A stretch of DNA of 64,000 nt from Pseudomonas sp. B21_DOA (GTDB taxonomy: Bacteria; Pseudomonadota; Gammaproteobacteria; Pseudomonadales; Pseudomonadaceae). Every line of letters begins with the position of its first letter. Positions within the stretch are counted from its first letter, which is position 1. The notes beneath the pieces are model-generated. The model searched no databases. It was not told the DNA's origin and saw only the letters and a list, made by a program, of their open reading frames with translations. A program made the translations under genes and the position numbers. The DNA lies in the NCBI GenBank assembly GCA_030544685.1, contig CP086683.1, forward strand, positions 3,720,001-3,784,000, read 5' to 3'. This document shows, in pieces, positions 7,071 through 16,932 of this stretch.

Positions 7071-8366
7071 ATGTATAGAGGCAGCAACACTCATCGACTC
7101 ATGACTCCAGTGGCTTTCGGATTTGCCACGCTGCTGTGTGGCAGCGCGTCAGCCGGGGGCATCCTGATTTACGAGGCGGGCCAGGAAGGCAATGGCCTTG
7201 CCAATGCCGGAGCCGCTGCGCTTGCAGCCGATCCGAGTGTACTGATGAGCAATCCTGCAGGGATCACTCAACTGAGCGGGACTCAAGTGAGCGCCAATGC
7301 CCAGGTGATTCTGGGAGATATGCGATTTTCTCGCGGCAGTGGCAATCAGTTCGGTGGCAATGAGGGTGGCAACGCATTGCAATACCTGCCCGGAGCCAGT
7401 TTTTTCGTCAGTCATCAAATTGACGAACGATCCGCTGTTGGATTCGGCATGTATGGCAACTTTGGTTTGGCACTGGATTACGACGACGATTGGGCAGGTC
7501 GCTATTTCAACCAGGAGGCAGCCATTATCGGAGTATCGTTCCAGCCGACCTTCGCGCATAAGGTTACCGATGACCTCTCCATAGGCATCGGACCCCGCAT
7601 CATGTATGCCTACTATCGAAATGAAACGGCGATCAACAACAACCTGCTGGGGCTGCGCGATAGCCCCGACGGTCAACTTGAATTCAAGGATACCGACACA
7701 GGGGTAGGCCTGAATCTCGGCTTGCTCTACCGGTTGAATGAAAGCACCCAAATAGGCTTGGCCTACACCAGCAAGATCGACTTGGAGTTCAAGGACAGTC
7801 CGACGGTGCGCAAAGTTGATAATCCGATCATCAATGCTGCACTTCGACGGTTGGATGTTGATTCCCTGGAGCTCGATATGTCGGTGCCGCAAACCGTGCT
7901 GCTTAGTGTCGCGCATGATCTGGATTCCAGATGGAAGCTGCTCGGCAGTCTCGGTTGGCAAGACTGGAGTGAGTTTGGTGACATCGGCGTAGAGGTTGAT
8001 GCCAGTGCTGCCGAAGTGTCCCGCACAGCCGATCGAAACTATAAAGACACCTGGCACGCATCCCTGGGCGCGCAATATCAGGTCAACCCGCGCGTGCGTT
8101 GGAGCTTTGGCCTCGGCTATGACAGCTCTGCGGTCAATGACCGTGACCGAACCGTCGATAATCCCATGGGGGAGGCCTGGCGTGTGGCTACCGGGTTGAA
8201 TTATCAAGTCGACGAAAGCCTGGACGTACATGCCGCCTATACCCTTGTATGGCTGGGAGACATGGAGGTCGATCAAACCAAGTCGCGTTCAGGGGACACG
8301 CTATCAGGCACTTACCGCAACGCTGCGCTGCACATAATCGGCGCAGGCGCGACCTGGCGCTTTTGA
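7071..8366 (+). CDS. FadL/OMPP1-family outer-membrane porin
   Basis: A 431-residue outer-membrane barrel for uptake of hydrophobic compounds such as long-chain fatty acids or aromatics. A signal peptide (TPVAFGFATLLCGSASA) ends near residue 28. The FadL hallmark follows: ANAGAAALAADPSVLMSNPA with the NPAGIT box at about 62-67. Alternating beta strands run to the C-terminal IIGAGATWRF, whose terminal Phe is the outer-membrane insertion signal. AGGGG lies 8 bases before the ATG. Length is normal. It stands alone between debris regions, so its substrate is not hinted by context. Confidence 0.92.
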   Translation: MYRGSNTHRLMTPVAFGFATLLCGSASAGGILIYEAGQEGNGLANAGAAALAADPSVLMSNPAGITQLSGTQVSANAQVILGDMRFSRGSGNQFGGNEGGNALQYLPGASFFVSHQIDERSAVGFGMYGNFGLALDYDDDWAGRYFNQEAAIIGVSFQPTFAHKVTDDLSIGIGPRIMYAYYRNETAINNNLLGLRDSPDGQLEFKDTDTGVGLNLGLLYRLNESTQIGLAYTSKIDLEFKDSPTVRKVDNPIINAALRRLDVDSLELDMSVPQTVLLSVAHDLDSRWKLLGSLGWQDWSEFGDIGVEVDASAAEVSRTADRNYKDTWHASLGAQYQVNPRVRWSFGLGYDSSAVNDRDRTVDNPMGEAWRVATGLNYQVDESLDVHAAYTLVWLGDMEVDQTKSRSGDTLSGTYRNAALHIIGAGATWRF

Positions 8367-8487
8367 CGTGAGCCATACATCGTCTGCAAGAACGGGCTGC
8401 TCATATCCCACACGATTCTGCCGGCCATCGATCGGCACGGTCTCGCGGCGTTGGTGATATCACTCAAAGCTTGTTCTTTTCATCCAG

Positions 8488-8755
8488 ACAACCGACTGAA
8501 GTTGGCTGGATACTCGGTGCCGGCCTGGCGATCCTGATCTCAAAATGGCTGGACCCATGGCATCTTGGCGAATCACCTCTGGGAGCTGGATGGAAGCCCG
8601 CCGGCTGACAGGGACAAGGTCAACCAGACGTTCCTGCAACCGTTCCTCTCCTATACCAACAGCACGCTGACGACCTGGGGCGTGAATACCGAGTCGACCT
8701 ATTACTGGCAATCGTCATGGCGAGGCAATGGTCCGAGTCCGGAACTGCCAGCCCT
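8488..8755 (+). pseudogene. Remnant of a neuromedin-U-type outer-membrane transporter
   Basis: One frame reads EVGWILGAGLAILI, the other QNGWTHGILANHLWELDG and VNQTFLQPFLSY then VNTESTYYWQ. Both match the middle of the Pseudomonas outer-membrane protein family often annotated as transporter or neuromedin U (GWIWGVGP, GALANHxWS, NxTFLQPFLxYT, NTESTYDW). The N-terminal barrel half and C terminus are gone and the frames are mixed, so the gene is decayed beyond a single base error. Confidence 0.5.
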
Positions 8756-8794
8756 CGCCGATGCCGAAATAACAACGACAACGAGGGCAGTGCC

Positions 8795-8923
8795 ATGACT
8801 GACGAAAAAACCGAACTACCAGAAGAAGAACCGGATCAATCAACCCCGGCGCATTCCACTGAAGAAGAGCGCGAGCGCTTGAAGGACTTCAACAAGGACG
8901 GCATCCCGCCGGGCAGTTGCTGA
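8795..8923 (+). CDS. Small acidic hypothetical protein
   Basis: A 42-residue, strongly acidic, soluble peptide (MTDEKTELPEEEPDQSTPAH, ending DFNKDGIPPGSC). GAGGG lies a short distance upstream of the ATG. The terminal DFNKDGIPPG resembles a short calcium-loop-like motif, but one copy proves nothing. It lies after the transporter remnant and before a bidirectional terminator. I do not recognise a family; short acidic proteins of this kind are common in pseudomonads. Confidence 0.5.
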   Translation: MTDEKTELPEEEPDQSTPAHSTEEERERLKDFNKDGIPPGSC

Positions 8924-8931
8924 TCCACACG

Positions 8932-8960
8932 GAGTCAGGCGTCCTTCCGACGTCTGACTC
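8932..8960. terminator. Bidirectional terminator between convergent genes
   Basis: GAGTCAGGCGTC and GACGTCTGACTC pair over 12 bp with one G-T and a 5-base loop. It lies between the small acidic ORF on plus and the MFS gene ending at 8962 on minus. Confidence 0.65.
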
Positions 8961-8961
8961 T

Positions 8962-10271
8962 TCAGTTCCCCGCGGTACTGGTCTCAGCCTGCGCCACCAA
9001 CTCCCCGCTGATTGCATCGACCATGGCCGGATGTTCCTCAGCGGCCACGCGCAAATCCTCGGTAACCCGCAACTCCGCACCCGTCGGCGAAAAGGTCGCG
9101 GCGGCGGTGAACGGTGCGGGGTTGGCCGGCACCGGGCGTTTGCCGCGGCGCCAGAAGAAAAAGCTGACCATGCTCAGGTTGACCACTGCGAATACCCAGA
9201 ACAGGCCGTTGGCGCCGAACGAGTTCATCACCGGCGAAATCATCATCGGGCTGATGGCCGAGCCCAGTGAATTGATCAGCAGCAAGCCCTGGATCATCGG
9301 CACCAGCGCTTCGGCGGGCGCGCGGTCGGCTGCGTGGCTGACGGCAACCGGATACAGCGCGAAGACGCCGCCACCGAGCAGAAACAGCATCGCGGCGAGC
9401 ATTGTCGAGGACAGCGGCACAAGCACAATCACCAGTGACAAAACTGTGCACGCCACCGTCAGCAGGGTCAGTACCTGCAAGCGATCGGTGCGGTCGGACC
9501 AGCGTCCGACCGGATATTGCAGCAGCATCGCGCCGAGGATCGTCCAGGCCATCATGCTGCCGACTTCACCGACGTCCAGCCCGCTGCGTTGCAGATACAG
9601 CGGCAACAAGGTGTAGATTGCCGCGATGGTCACCCCCGAGCCGAAACAGCCGACCAGCCCGGTCGGCGTCACGCCCAGCAGCTGCCGGGGCTTGAGCGGC
9701 TCGACCTGATCGAGCAGCGGCGACACTCGCGGCAGGATCACGATCGGCAGCACCGACAACGCAGCGAGCATGCCGGCGACCATGAACGGCGCGCTGTCGC
9801 TCATGCTGGTGATGGTCCCCAGCGTGGCCTGGCCCAAAACACCAGCGCCATAAAGGACGATCATGTACAGCGCGAGCAAGCGCCCGCGAATCTTTTCGTC
9901 ACCGGCCAGCAGCAGCCAGCTCTCGATTACCAGAAACACACCGACCGTGGCCCAGCCGTTGATCAGGCGCAGGACCAGCCAGCCCCAAGTGTCATAGAAC
10001 AGACCCTGCAACAGGATCGTCACGGCGATCAGCGAGGCGAAGCTGCCGTAGGCACGAATGTGGCCGATGCGCAAAATCAGCCGGTCATTGAACACTGCGC
10101 CTAGCGTCAGCCCCATGAAATACGCCGATGAAACAACCCCGATCATCGTCGCCGAGGCGCCGGCGGCGTCCAGGCGAAGGGTGGTCAGGAGGAAAGAAAA
10201 CCATTGCCCAGAGCAATAATGAACAGCCCGAGCAGGGGCGCCAGCGCCATGGCCAGCAAACGCGGAGACAT
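8962..10271 (-). CDS. MFS transporter (YcaD/UMF2-like), one frameshift
   Basis: A 12-helix major facilitator, 436 residues after repair. The N terminus MSPRLLAMALAPLLGLFIIA begins at 10271. The frame then breaks near 10186-10192, where one C is missing on the coding strand, and resumes at LTTLRLDAAGASATMIGVVS. The pattern NGFLSSLTTLRL plus GASATxIGVVxSAYFxGLTLGA is typical of the YcaD/UMF2-like group of MFS proteins. A cytoplasmic signature is visible (GRWSDRTDR) and the C-terminal 60 residues are soluble. The substrate is unknown. It faces a terminator at its 3' end and is not obviously in an operon. Confidence 0.85.
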
Positions 10272-10621
10272 AAAAACCTCAAGAAATCGAACAGCGCAAC
10301 GTGCGCCTCTGCGCGTGCGGTTGCCAGGCTGGAACAGGTGTTGTGCAAGTGTCTGCCGGTCGGGCAGGGTGGTGGCATCGGACAGGGTCCGCCTTGCAGG
10401 TCCGCGTCCTTGACCAGACGCGCGATTGCAAGAGCGCGCGGGATTCTACGGCTTGCGCAGGATTTGCCAATAGCTGGAGGCTGCGACGTTAGGACGCAGG
10501 TCAACCAAAGCCCGAGGTATAAACGCAGCGCATCGATTGCGCAGCGCAAATGTCGCTTTATGCGTTGCGTTTTGCTGGTTAGCCTGTGCGGTCGAATTGC
10601 CATACAGCACCAGGAGTCGTG
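10272..10621. other. Divergent intergenic region
   Basis: Holds the promoters of the minus-strand MFS gene and the plus-strand yddG-like gene. Short ORFs on both strands have no recognisable domains. No clear operator or RNA was seen. Confidence 0.4.
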
Positions 10622-11521
10622 ATGCAGATCAGAGGTGAGCGGGCTGCCACAGGGTGTGGCCTGATGGCGATTGTTTTATGGAGTACTGCCGCCGGATTGA
10701 TCAGGGGTGTCAGCGAGCATTTCGGCCCGTTGGGCGGCGCGGCGATGATTTATTCATTGGGCGCCATTTTGTTGCTGGCGTTTCTTGGTCGTCCGCACAT
10801 TCGTTCGACATCAAGGCTCTATCTTGTGCTCGGCAGCGCCTTGTTCGTCGCCTATGAGGTGTGTCTGTCGTTGGCTCTGGGCTTTGCCAGTGATCGCCAT
10901 CAAGCCATCGAATTGGGCGTGGTGAATTATCTGTGGCCCTGTCTGACCGTGGTACTGGCGATCATCATGAACGGGCAGAAAACCCGGTGGCTGATCATTC
11001 CAGGCTCGATGCTGGCGATTTTCGGTATTTTGTGGGTGGTCAGCGGCGAAGGATTGTCACTGCCGGGGATTGTCCTGAATGTTCAGTCCAACCCGCTGAG
11101 TTACAGCCTGGCACTGGCTTGCGCCATCACATTCGCCTTGTATTGCAATGTCACCCGCCGCTACGCCGGCGGGCAGAATCTGGTGGTGCTGTTTTTCGCG
11201 CTGACGTCCGTTGTGCTGTGGTCGAAATGGTATGTGAGCGATGAGCAGATCCCGGCGACCACCCTGGCAAATGCCCTCGAGCTACTTGCCGCCGGGATTG
11301 CCATGGCTGGTGGTTACGCGCTATGGAACATCGGCATCCTGCGCGGCAACCTGACCCTGCTGGCGACCGCATCCTACTCCGCGCCAGTGTTGTCATCCGC
11401 ATTTGCTGCAGCGTGGCTTGGCGTCAGCTTGCAAGTGCAATTCTGGCAGGGCGCGGTATTGGTCACCGTAGGCTCGCTGATGTGTTGGCAGGCGACCCGG
11501 CAACGGTTGGCTGCCCAATGA
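10622..11521 (+). CDS. yddG: YddG-like aromatic amino acid exporter (EamA/DMT family)
   Basis: A 299-residue protein with ten hydrophobic segments and two EamA repeats. Motifs such as IVLWSTAAGLIRGVSEHFGP, the NYLWPCLTV segment (about 100-108) and GYALWNIGILRGN are those of YddG, which exports aromatic amino acids and other metabolites across the inner membrane. The start at MQIRGER is chosen because AGGAG lies just upstream; an in-frame ATG at 10586 is too early. It appears monocistronic. The family is clear; the actual substrate is inferred. Confidence 0.88.
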   Translation: MQIRGERAATGCGLMAIVLWSTAAGLIRGVSEHFGPLGGAAMIYSLGAILLLAFLGRPHIRSTSRLYLVLGSALFVAYEVCLSLALGFASDRHQAIELGVVNYLWPCLTVVLAIIMNGQKTRWLIIPGSMLAIFGILWVVSGEGLSLPGIVLNVQSNPLSYSLALACAITFALYCNVTRRYAGGQNLVVLFFALTSVVLWSKWYVSDEQIPATTLANALELLAAGIAMAGGYALWNIGILRGNLTLLATASYSAPVLSSAFAAAWLGVSLQVQFWQGAVLVTVGSLMCWQATRQRLAAQ

Positions 11522-11564
11522 CAGCGGGCAAAGTCAGCGACGTCCCGCGCTCATGAGCTCGCTG

Positions 11565-12715
11565 TCAGGCTTTAAGAAATTTCGCAGCACAGCTGACAAA
11601 CAACAACAGCACGACCACGCCCCCAAAGCAATCGTCAACGAGCTGAAATGGGCGATCATGCCAATGAACGCCGGCCCCATCAGAATCCCCGCGTAACCCA
11701 TGGATATGATCGCCGGAATCGCTGTGCGCTGCGGCATGCGCTGTTGCCGACCGGCGGCGCTGAACAACACCGGGACGATGTTCGAGCAGCCGGCGCCGAC
11801 CAGCGCATAGCCCAGCAATGACGCTGGCCAGCCATCCAACACTAGTGAAACCAGCATGCCGACTGCCGCGCAGATGCCGCCCAGCGTCACCACGCGAATG
11901 CCGCCCAATCGACTGACAATCGCGTCGCCGGTCAGCCGCCCAAGAGTCATGGCTGCAGCGAAACAGGCGTAGCCCAAACCTGCGTAGCTCGGTGGGATGT
12001 CGCGTTGCGAGGCAAGAAACACCGCGCTCCAGTCGAGCATTGCGCCTTCGGTCAGGAACACGATGAAGCAGAGGACGCCCAGCAACAGGACGATTCCGCG
12101 CGGGACCGCGAATATCGGGCCATCGCGCTCGGTGCCGTAAGGCAAGAGGTTTGGTGCAGCTTTATATAGCGAGGCGAGAATGATCGCCACCAGACACAGC
12201 ACCGATGGCAGCGGATCCAGGCCAAGGCTGAGCATCGCTGTCATCGCCCCGGCACCGGCGATACCGCCCACGCTATAGAGCCCATGAAAACCCGATTGCA
12301 GGGTTTCGCCGCTGTTCTTTTCGACGATGATCGACTGGATATTGATCGCACAGTCGAGCATGCCCATGCTCGCGCCGAACAACAGCACCGTGAGCGCCAG
12401 CCCCGGTAGGGACGTCAGCTGGCTGAGCGTCGGCAGCACCGCACACAGGACCAGAGTCGAGGCGATGATCAGCGGGCGACAGCCAAAACGCGCGGTCAGA
12501 TACCCGGCGAACGGCATGGCCACGATCGAGCCGATACCAAAGCCCAGCAACAACAGGCCCAGGCCACCTTCGTCCAGCCCGGTGCGCGCTTTCACCAGCG
12601 GAACCAGCGGCGCCCAGGCCGACATGACAATGCCGGTGATCAGGAAAACGATCCGCGTGGACGCGCGCTCGCCGTAGTTTTCACGTGTTGCCAGGGATGA
12701 TGTGCATCCACTCAT
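11565..12715 (-). CDS. MFS transporter (YbjJ-like), frameshift near C terminus
   Basis: A 12-helix major facilitator, 383 residues after repair. Motif A-like GYLTARFGCRP and the segments SGFHGLYSVGGIAGAG and LTEGAMLDWSAVFL are typical of the YbjJ group. As sequenced the end is scrambled (AWSCCCCLSAV); one G restored in the run at 11620-11624 gives the natural tail LGGVVVLLLFVSCAAKFLKA, ending at 11565. It starts 15 bases after the Rieske oxygenase stop on the same strand, so the two are probably co-transcribed and this protein may import the oxygenase substrate or export a product. Confidence 0.85.
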
Positions 12716-12730
12716 GGACAGACGCGCCAG

Positions 12731-13966
12731 TCAGCCAACAGACTTCAACGAAATCGGCCCTTTCAACCGATCCATCATCGTCGCGCAATACCAGTCATCG
12801 AACTGACAAACGCCAGTCTCGGCGGTTTCAGAGTACGGGCCGGGTTCGTAGGAGGGCGAAGTCACACCGCGTTGGGTGCCTTCAACCAGCGTGCGGTCCT
12901 GATCGTTGGTGGCAATCCACACCTTGGTCAGGCGCTCAATGTCGTAATCCACGCCTTCCACTGCCGTGTTGGGCACCAGCCATTTGGTGGTGACCAGTGT
13001 TTCAGTGGCGCTGATCGGCAGCACACGGAAACTCAGCGCATGGTCGCCGAGGAAGTGGTTCCAGGTGGACGGGTAGTGGAAGTACAGCAGCGCGCCGATG
13101 TCCGCTTCGGAAGTTTTGTCGAGGCGGCCGTTGACGGCGGGCTTGCCATCCATGGTGTAGCTGACGGCACCGGATGAAAGCGGGATGCGGGTCATGCGGA
13201 ACTGGCCGTTGATGTCCATCACCAGGCGGCTGGGCAATCCGGCCTTTTCGCACTTGGCCCAGTATGCCGACAGCTCGGGATCGTCTTCGCCGCTGATGCC
13301 ACCGACCGAAAGGTTATCAACGAACGAATGCAGCAACTCTGGATGAGAACCGTCGCAGTGGTAACACTCGCGATTGTTTTCGAAGACCAGTTTCCAGTTG
13401 CCTTTCTCGACGATGTTCGATTCGAACGCGACTTTGCAGTCTTCAAGAAAATGCGGCGCGATGAACGGGCTGACAGCCTTGCGGAAACCCTCAAAGTCCG
13501 GCGCCTTGGCAGCCATGCAAACATAAATGTAGGTATCGACGATCTCGCAGTGCACGCTTTTCAGATTGTATTGCGATTTGTCGAAATCCTGGCCCATGTT
13601 GCCGGCGAACAACAGGTTGCCGTCCAGCTCGTAAGTCCACTTGTGATACGGGCAGACCATCTTCGCCACTTTGCCATGGTCAGCCTCACAGATTTTCGCG
13701 CCACGGTGCCGGCACGCATTGTGGAAAGCCCGAACCTCACCGTCCTTGCCGCGCACGACGGCAACCGGATAGTCGCCAATCTGCAGCGTGAAATACTGGC
13801 CCGGCTTGGTGATTTCGAAGGTGTGGCCGGCGAAGATCCAGTCCTTGTGCCAGATCTGCTCAAGATCCTGACGGTAAACGTCCTCACTGCGGTAGAGCGC
13901 GCCCGGCAGCGAGTGCCATGGCTTGCGTTGTGCGATCAGGTCAAAAACGGTTTGGTTGTTGTTCAT
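12731..13966 (-). CDS. Rieske oxygenase alpha subunit (GbcA-like demethylase)
   Basis: A 411-residue Rieske non-heme iron oxygenase. The 2Fe-2S ligands are Cys85-x-His87 and Cys105-x2-His108 (CRHRG, CPYHKW). The mononuclear iron site is visible as NRECYHCDGSHPE with His203 and His208 and an Asp in FDDWYC near the C terminus. This ECYHC-x3-HPE form is that of the glycine-betaine/stachydrine/carnitine group, which removes N-methyl groups from quaternary amines, rather than of ring dihydroxylases. A matching ferredoxin reductase is not in the window. The ABC importer for quaternary amines a few kb away supports a betaine-type substrate. The exact substrate is open. Confidence 0.88.
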   Translation of the reverse strand: MNNNQTVFDLIAQRKPWHSLPGALYRSEDVYRQDLEQIWHKDWIFAGHTFEITKPGQYFTLQIGDYPVAVVRGKDGEVRAFHNACRHRGAKICEADHGKVAKMVCPYHKWTYELDGNLLFAGNMGQDFDKSQYNLKSVHCEIVDTYIYVCMAAKAPDFEGFRKAVSPFIAPHFLEDCKVAFESNIVEKGNWKLVFENNRECYHCDGSHPELLHSFVDNLSVGGISGEDDPELSAYWAKCEKAGLPSRLVMDINGQFRMTRIPLSSGAVSYTMDGKPAVNGRLDKTSEADIGALLYFHYPSTWNHFLGDHALSFRVLPISATETLVTTKWLVPNTAVEGVDYDIERLTKVWIATNDQDRTLVEGTQRGVTSPSYEPGPYSETAETGVCQFDDWYCATMMDRLKGPISLKSVG

Positions 13967-14116
13967 TGTTATCCTCCCAGGACATCAATCTTGAGCGGTC
14001 ACCTGCAATCGTGACTTTTGATAAATGATAGGCCTCAGGCTATAGCGCTCTGGACGCGCGCCACAACCGACATTTGCTGCGGGCAATTAATGATGTGCGG
14101 TTATGAGTGGGATGAT

Positions 14117-15462
14117 TCACGGTGAGGTCGGCACCGCTTGAAAAACCGCTTGCAGGGCGGTGATGGCGCAGTCCGCCTGAGCAATGTTGCGGATCGCCGC
14201 TTTCACGGCGTCACTGCGTTCAGGGCCCAGACTGCGGGCGAACAGATCAAACTTCTGCTCCAGTTCTTCAACGCTCAGAGCCGTGTGCGGATCGCCGCGG
14301 GCTGCGGTGATCGGACTCACCAGCACCTCACCATTTTTCAGGGTAATGCTCAACCGGGATAGGATTTCCTCGGGGAATCTGGCTGAGATATCGGCGGCTT
14401 CGACGATTTCGATGCGGGCGCTGAGGGCCAGAATATCCGGCGCAGTAATCGCGGCTCCGGTGACTTCGTCCGGCCCGACCTTGCCCCTGACAATCAGCGC
14501 TGCGAGTGGAAAGGCGAGGGCGTATTGCGCTTGGTCGGCGTCCTTCGGTGAATGTCCCTGCAGGCACATCGATTCATAGAACGTTTCCACACGTATGGTT
14601 TCGATCGAATCGGCAGCGAGCAGCGGATGTTGCCGTTGCAGCTCAAGCATTGCGGTCAGCGCCGGTTGCGCCCAGCGGCAGACCGGCCAGGGTTTGAAGT
14701 ACTGGCTGTCGATTTCCCAGCGCTCGCCGAGGTCGCGCCAATGCTCTGAAACGGTGACGTCCTCAACGGTTTCCGCCGGCGCCCCGGTGATGCCTTCCAT
14801 GGCCATGAACAATGCGTTCAAACCGGTAAATGCGCCCGCGCCGTGGGCGTCCCGCAGCATCGTCGGCGCTTGCACCACGCGCATCATCGGGCAGCGCGCG
14901 CTGAAGTATTCGGCAATGCCCAAGGCGTGGCGAAAGGTGGACTCATCCAGACCCAACAATCGCGCTCCGGCGCAGACCACGCCCAAGGCCGAGAACCCAC
15001 CGGACGCGTGATACGTCGGCGAGGTTGCCATTAATGCGGAACCTGCGCGCAACGCGGTTTCGTAACCAATGCACACAGCGGTCAGTAGCTCATGCCCGCT
15101 GACGGATTGGTCCTGATGCTGCAGCGCATCGGCGAGGGCGAGCGCGGCGGGTACCACGGTCGCCCCGGCGTGGCCCTTGGATTTGAAATGGCCTTCATGC
15201 GCGTCGAGGCTGTCGGCGCTGAACCCTCCGGCCCACGCTGCGCCAAGCGCATTGACGCGCTGCCCGGCGAAAATCAGGCGACTGCTATAGAGGCCGGCCG
15301 GATAGTGCCGTTCGGCAAACCGGCGCATCGCGACAGTGGTGTCATTGCTCGCCGCGCCGGCCATGACGCCGATGATGTCCAGCAGACTGTTTTGCACGAT
15401 GGCGCGGGTGTTCTGCGGAGCGTCGAGAAATCAAAATCGCGAATGAATTCGAAGAGTGACAT
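14117..15462 (-). CDS. MmgE/PrpD-family protein, frameshifted near N terminus
   Basis: A 448-residue member of the MmgE/PrpD family, which contains 2-methylcitrate dehydratase, cis-aconitate decarboxylase and iminodisuccinate epimerase. The start MSLFEFIRDFDFSTL (15462, AGGAAGG upstream) runs into a break at 15417-15418, where one C is missing on the coding strand. The repaired frame continues PQNTRAIVQNSLLDIIGVMA. Family motifs: NALGAAWAGGFSADSLDAHE, HPGA-type GHAGATVVPAALALAD, and YFKPWPVCRWAQPAL. It lies between a LysR regulator and the Rieske gene on the same strand, suggesting an operon. Reaction not predictable from sequence. Confidence 0.87.
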
Positions 15463-15603
15463 GTAGCAAGCCCTTCCTGTGTGTTGAGCGCGACCGCGCT
15501 TGGCCGGCGCCGCTCAACAATGAGTCAGGGAAGGGGGACTGCTCCAGCGACATTTTCGTCAGGGTATTGATAACCAAAACGACTGACGCTGGCGCAGCGC
15601 AGA

Positions 15604-16563
15604 TCAACGGCGGGGAAACTTCGCCAGAATCCATTCGCGAAAGCGCCGCAATTCATCTTCATTGTCTGAATTTTCGCGGCAGCTCAGGTAGTGCCAACTG
15701 TTGCGCAACTGCACCTGTTGCTCGATGGGTCGCACCAGCAGGCCTTGCTGCACCAGCGAGGTGACCAGATGATTCCAGCCCAGCGCAATGCCCTGATGAG
15801 TCAGGACCATGCTGATCAGCAGGTTGTAGTCGTTGGCGTTGAAAATCTGTGGACTGTTGGTCGGGCGGTCGTCGATATCGATCGCCTGAAATGCCAGCCA
15901 CACGCCCCAGTCGACGTGTTCGGCCACTTGCGAGCGACCGTAAGGGCTGAGGTTGAGTAACGCCGAATCGCGAACGCCCTCGATGGTGGAAATTTCCGGG
16001 TGCTGCTCCAGGTATTGCGGCGTGCACACCGGGTAGATCACGTCATGGCACAGCGGATAGCTTCTATAGCCTTCGCGGATGCGCGAAATCTTGGTGATGA
16101 AGATGTCCGGCTGCACGCCGGGTTCCATGGTCAGAAAATTCTGCGTGGTGATCAGGTTCAGCTCAATGTCCGGGCATTGGGCGAAGAATTCCTGCAAATG
16201 ATTCGACAGCCACAGCGCGGAGAAGGCCGGTGAGCAGCAGACCGTGAGCACCTTCTTGCTCGACTGGCTGCTGCGGATGCGTTCGGCAGCCTGAGCGATG
16301 TTGACGAACGACAGCTGCGCGGCATCGAAGAACACCGCGCCGGCAGCGGTCAGTTCTACCGCACGACCGACCCGGGTAAACAGTTGCGCGCCCAGGTAGC
16401 TTTCCAGCTCGCGGATCTGCCGGCTGATCGCCGCTTGCGAAACGCACAACGCCTCGGCAGCACGGGTGAAACTTTCGTATTTGGCGGCGGCGACAAATGC
16501 CTTCACGGCCCTCAAGGACGGCATTTTCAGCAGGATGGTGTCAGGGTCGACATGCTTGGTCAT
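15604..16563 (-). CDS. LysR-type transcriptional regulator (GcvA-like)
   Basis: A 319-residue LysR protein. The winged helix-turn-helix is at about 14-74 (MPSLRAVKAFVAAAKYESFT, then ALCVSQAAISRQIRELE). The effector-binding domain follows at about 98-310 with the GcvA-type DIFITK and HQGIALGW segments. AGGAGAG lies just upstream of the ATG. It heads the minus arm of the catabolic cluster and is divergent from the ABC importer; a T-N11-A palindrome in the shared promoter region is its likely operator. It probably controls both arms together with the GlxA-type regulator. Confidence 0.9.
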   Translation of the reverse strand: MTKHVDPDTILLKMPSLRAVKAFVAAAKYESFTRAAEALCVSQAAISRQIRELESYLGAQLFTRVGRAVELTAAGAVFFDAAQLSFVNIAQAAERIRSSQSSKKVLTVCCSPAFSALWLSNHLQEFFAQCPDIELNLITTQNFLTMEPGVQPDIFITKISRIREGYRSYPLCHDVIYPVCTPQYLEQHPEISTIEGVRDSALLNLSPYGRSQVAEHVDWGVWLAFQAIDIDDRPTNSPQIFNANDYNLLISMVLTHQGIALGWNHLVTSLVQQGLLVRPIEQQVQLRNSWHYLSCRENSDNEDELRRFREWILAKFPRR

Positions 16564-16601
16564 TCGTTCACTCTCCTAACGATACAGCTCCCCAACGAAG
16601 C

Positions 16602-16629
16602 GCGAGGAGGGTAACGGAACGCTCCTCGC
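16602..16629. promoter_or_regulatory. 8-bp inverted repeat upstream of the LysR gene
   Basis: GCGAGGAG and CTCCTCGC are perfect inverted arms 12 bases apart, about 40 bases before the LysR start. It could be an operator half of the divergent promoter or a leader hairpin. Only the symmetry is seen. Confidence 0.35.
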
Positions 16630-16714
16630 AGGGCCACGCCAGCGTCGCTTTGGGAATAGACCCGGTCGCTCATGGTGCGAAGCCGACCGGTCAGCCATGC
16701 CCGGCCTCGCAACC

Positions 16715-16731
16715 GATAACCCGACGTTATC
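16715..16731. promoter_or_regulatory. Candidate LysR operator (T-N11-A)
   Basis: GATAAC-CCGAC-GTTATC is a perfect palindrome with the T-N11-A spacing typical of LysR-type binding sites. It lies between the divergent LysR gene and the ProV-like gene, where such regulators normally bind. Confidence 0.5.
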
Positions 16732-16932
16732 AAATTGTCCCTGTAAATGTAGTTGGATTAAGTGCGGTGATGCTAATAGATTTGCAACATCCCCTCTTTC
16801 CTGGGCACCCAAAAATAATAAAAGGAAACCCGTCGTGAAAATATTCATTGATTACCGCTGCCGTTCAAAAACAGTTTCGCTTGATTGCTTGTTGTTTAAA
16901 GCAATCGAAGTGCGACACGAAGGAGGCATGGT

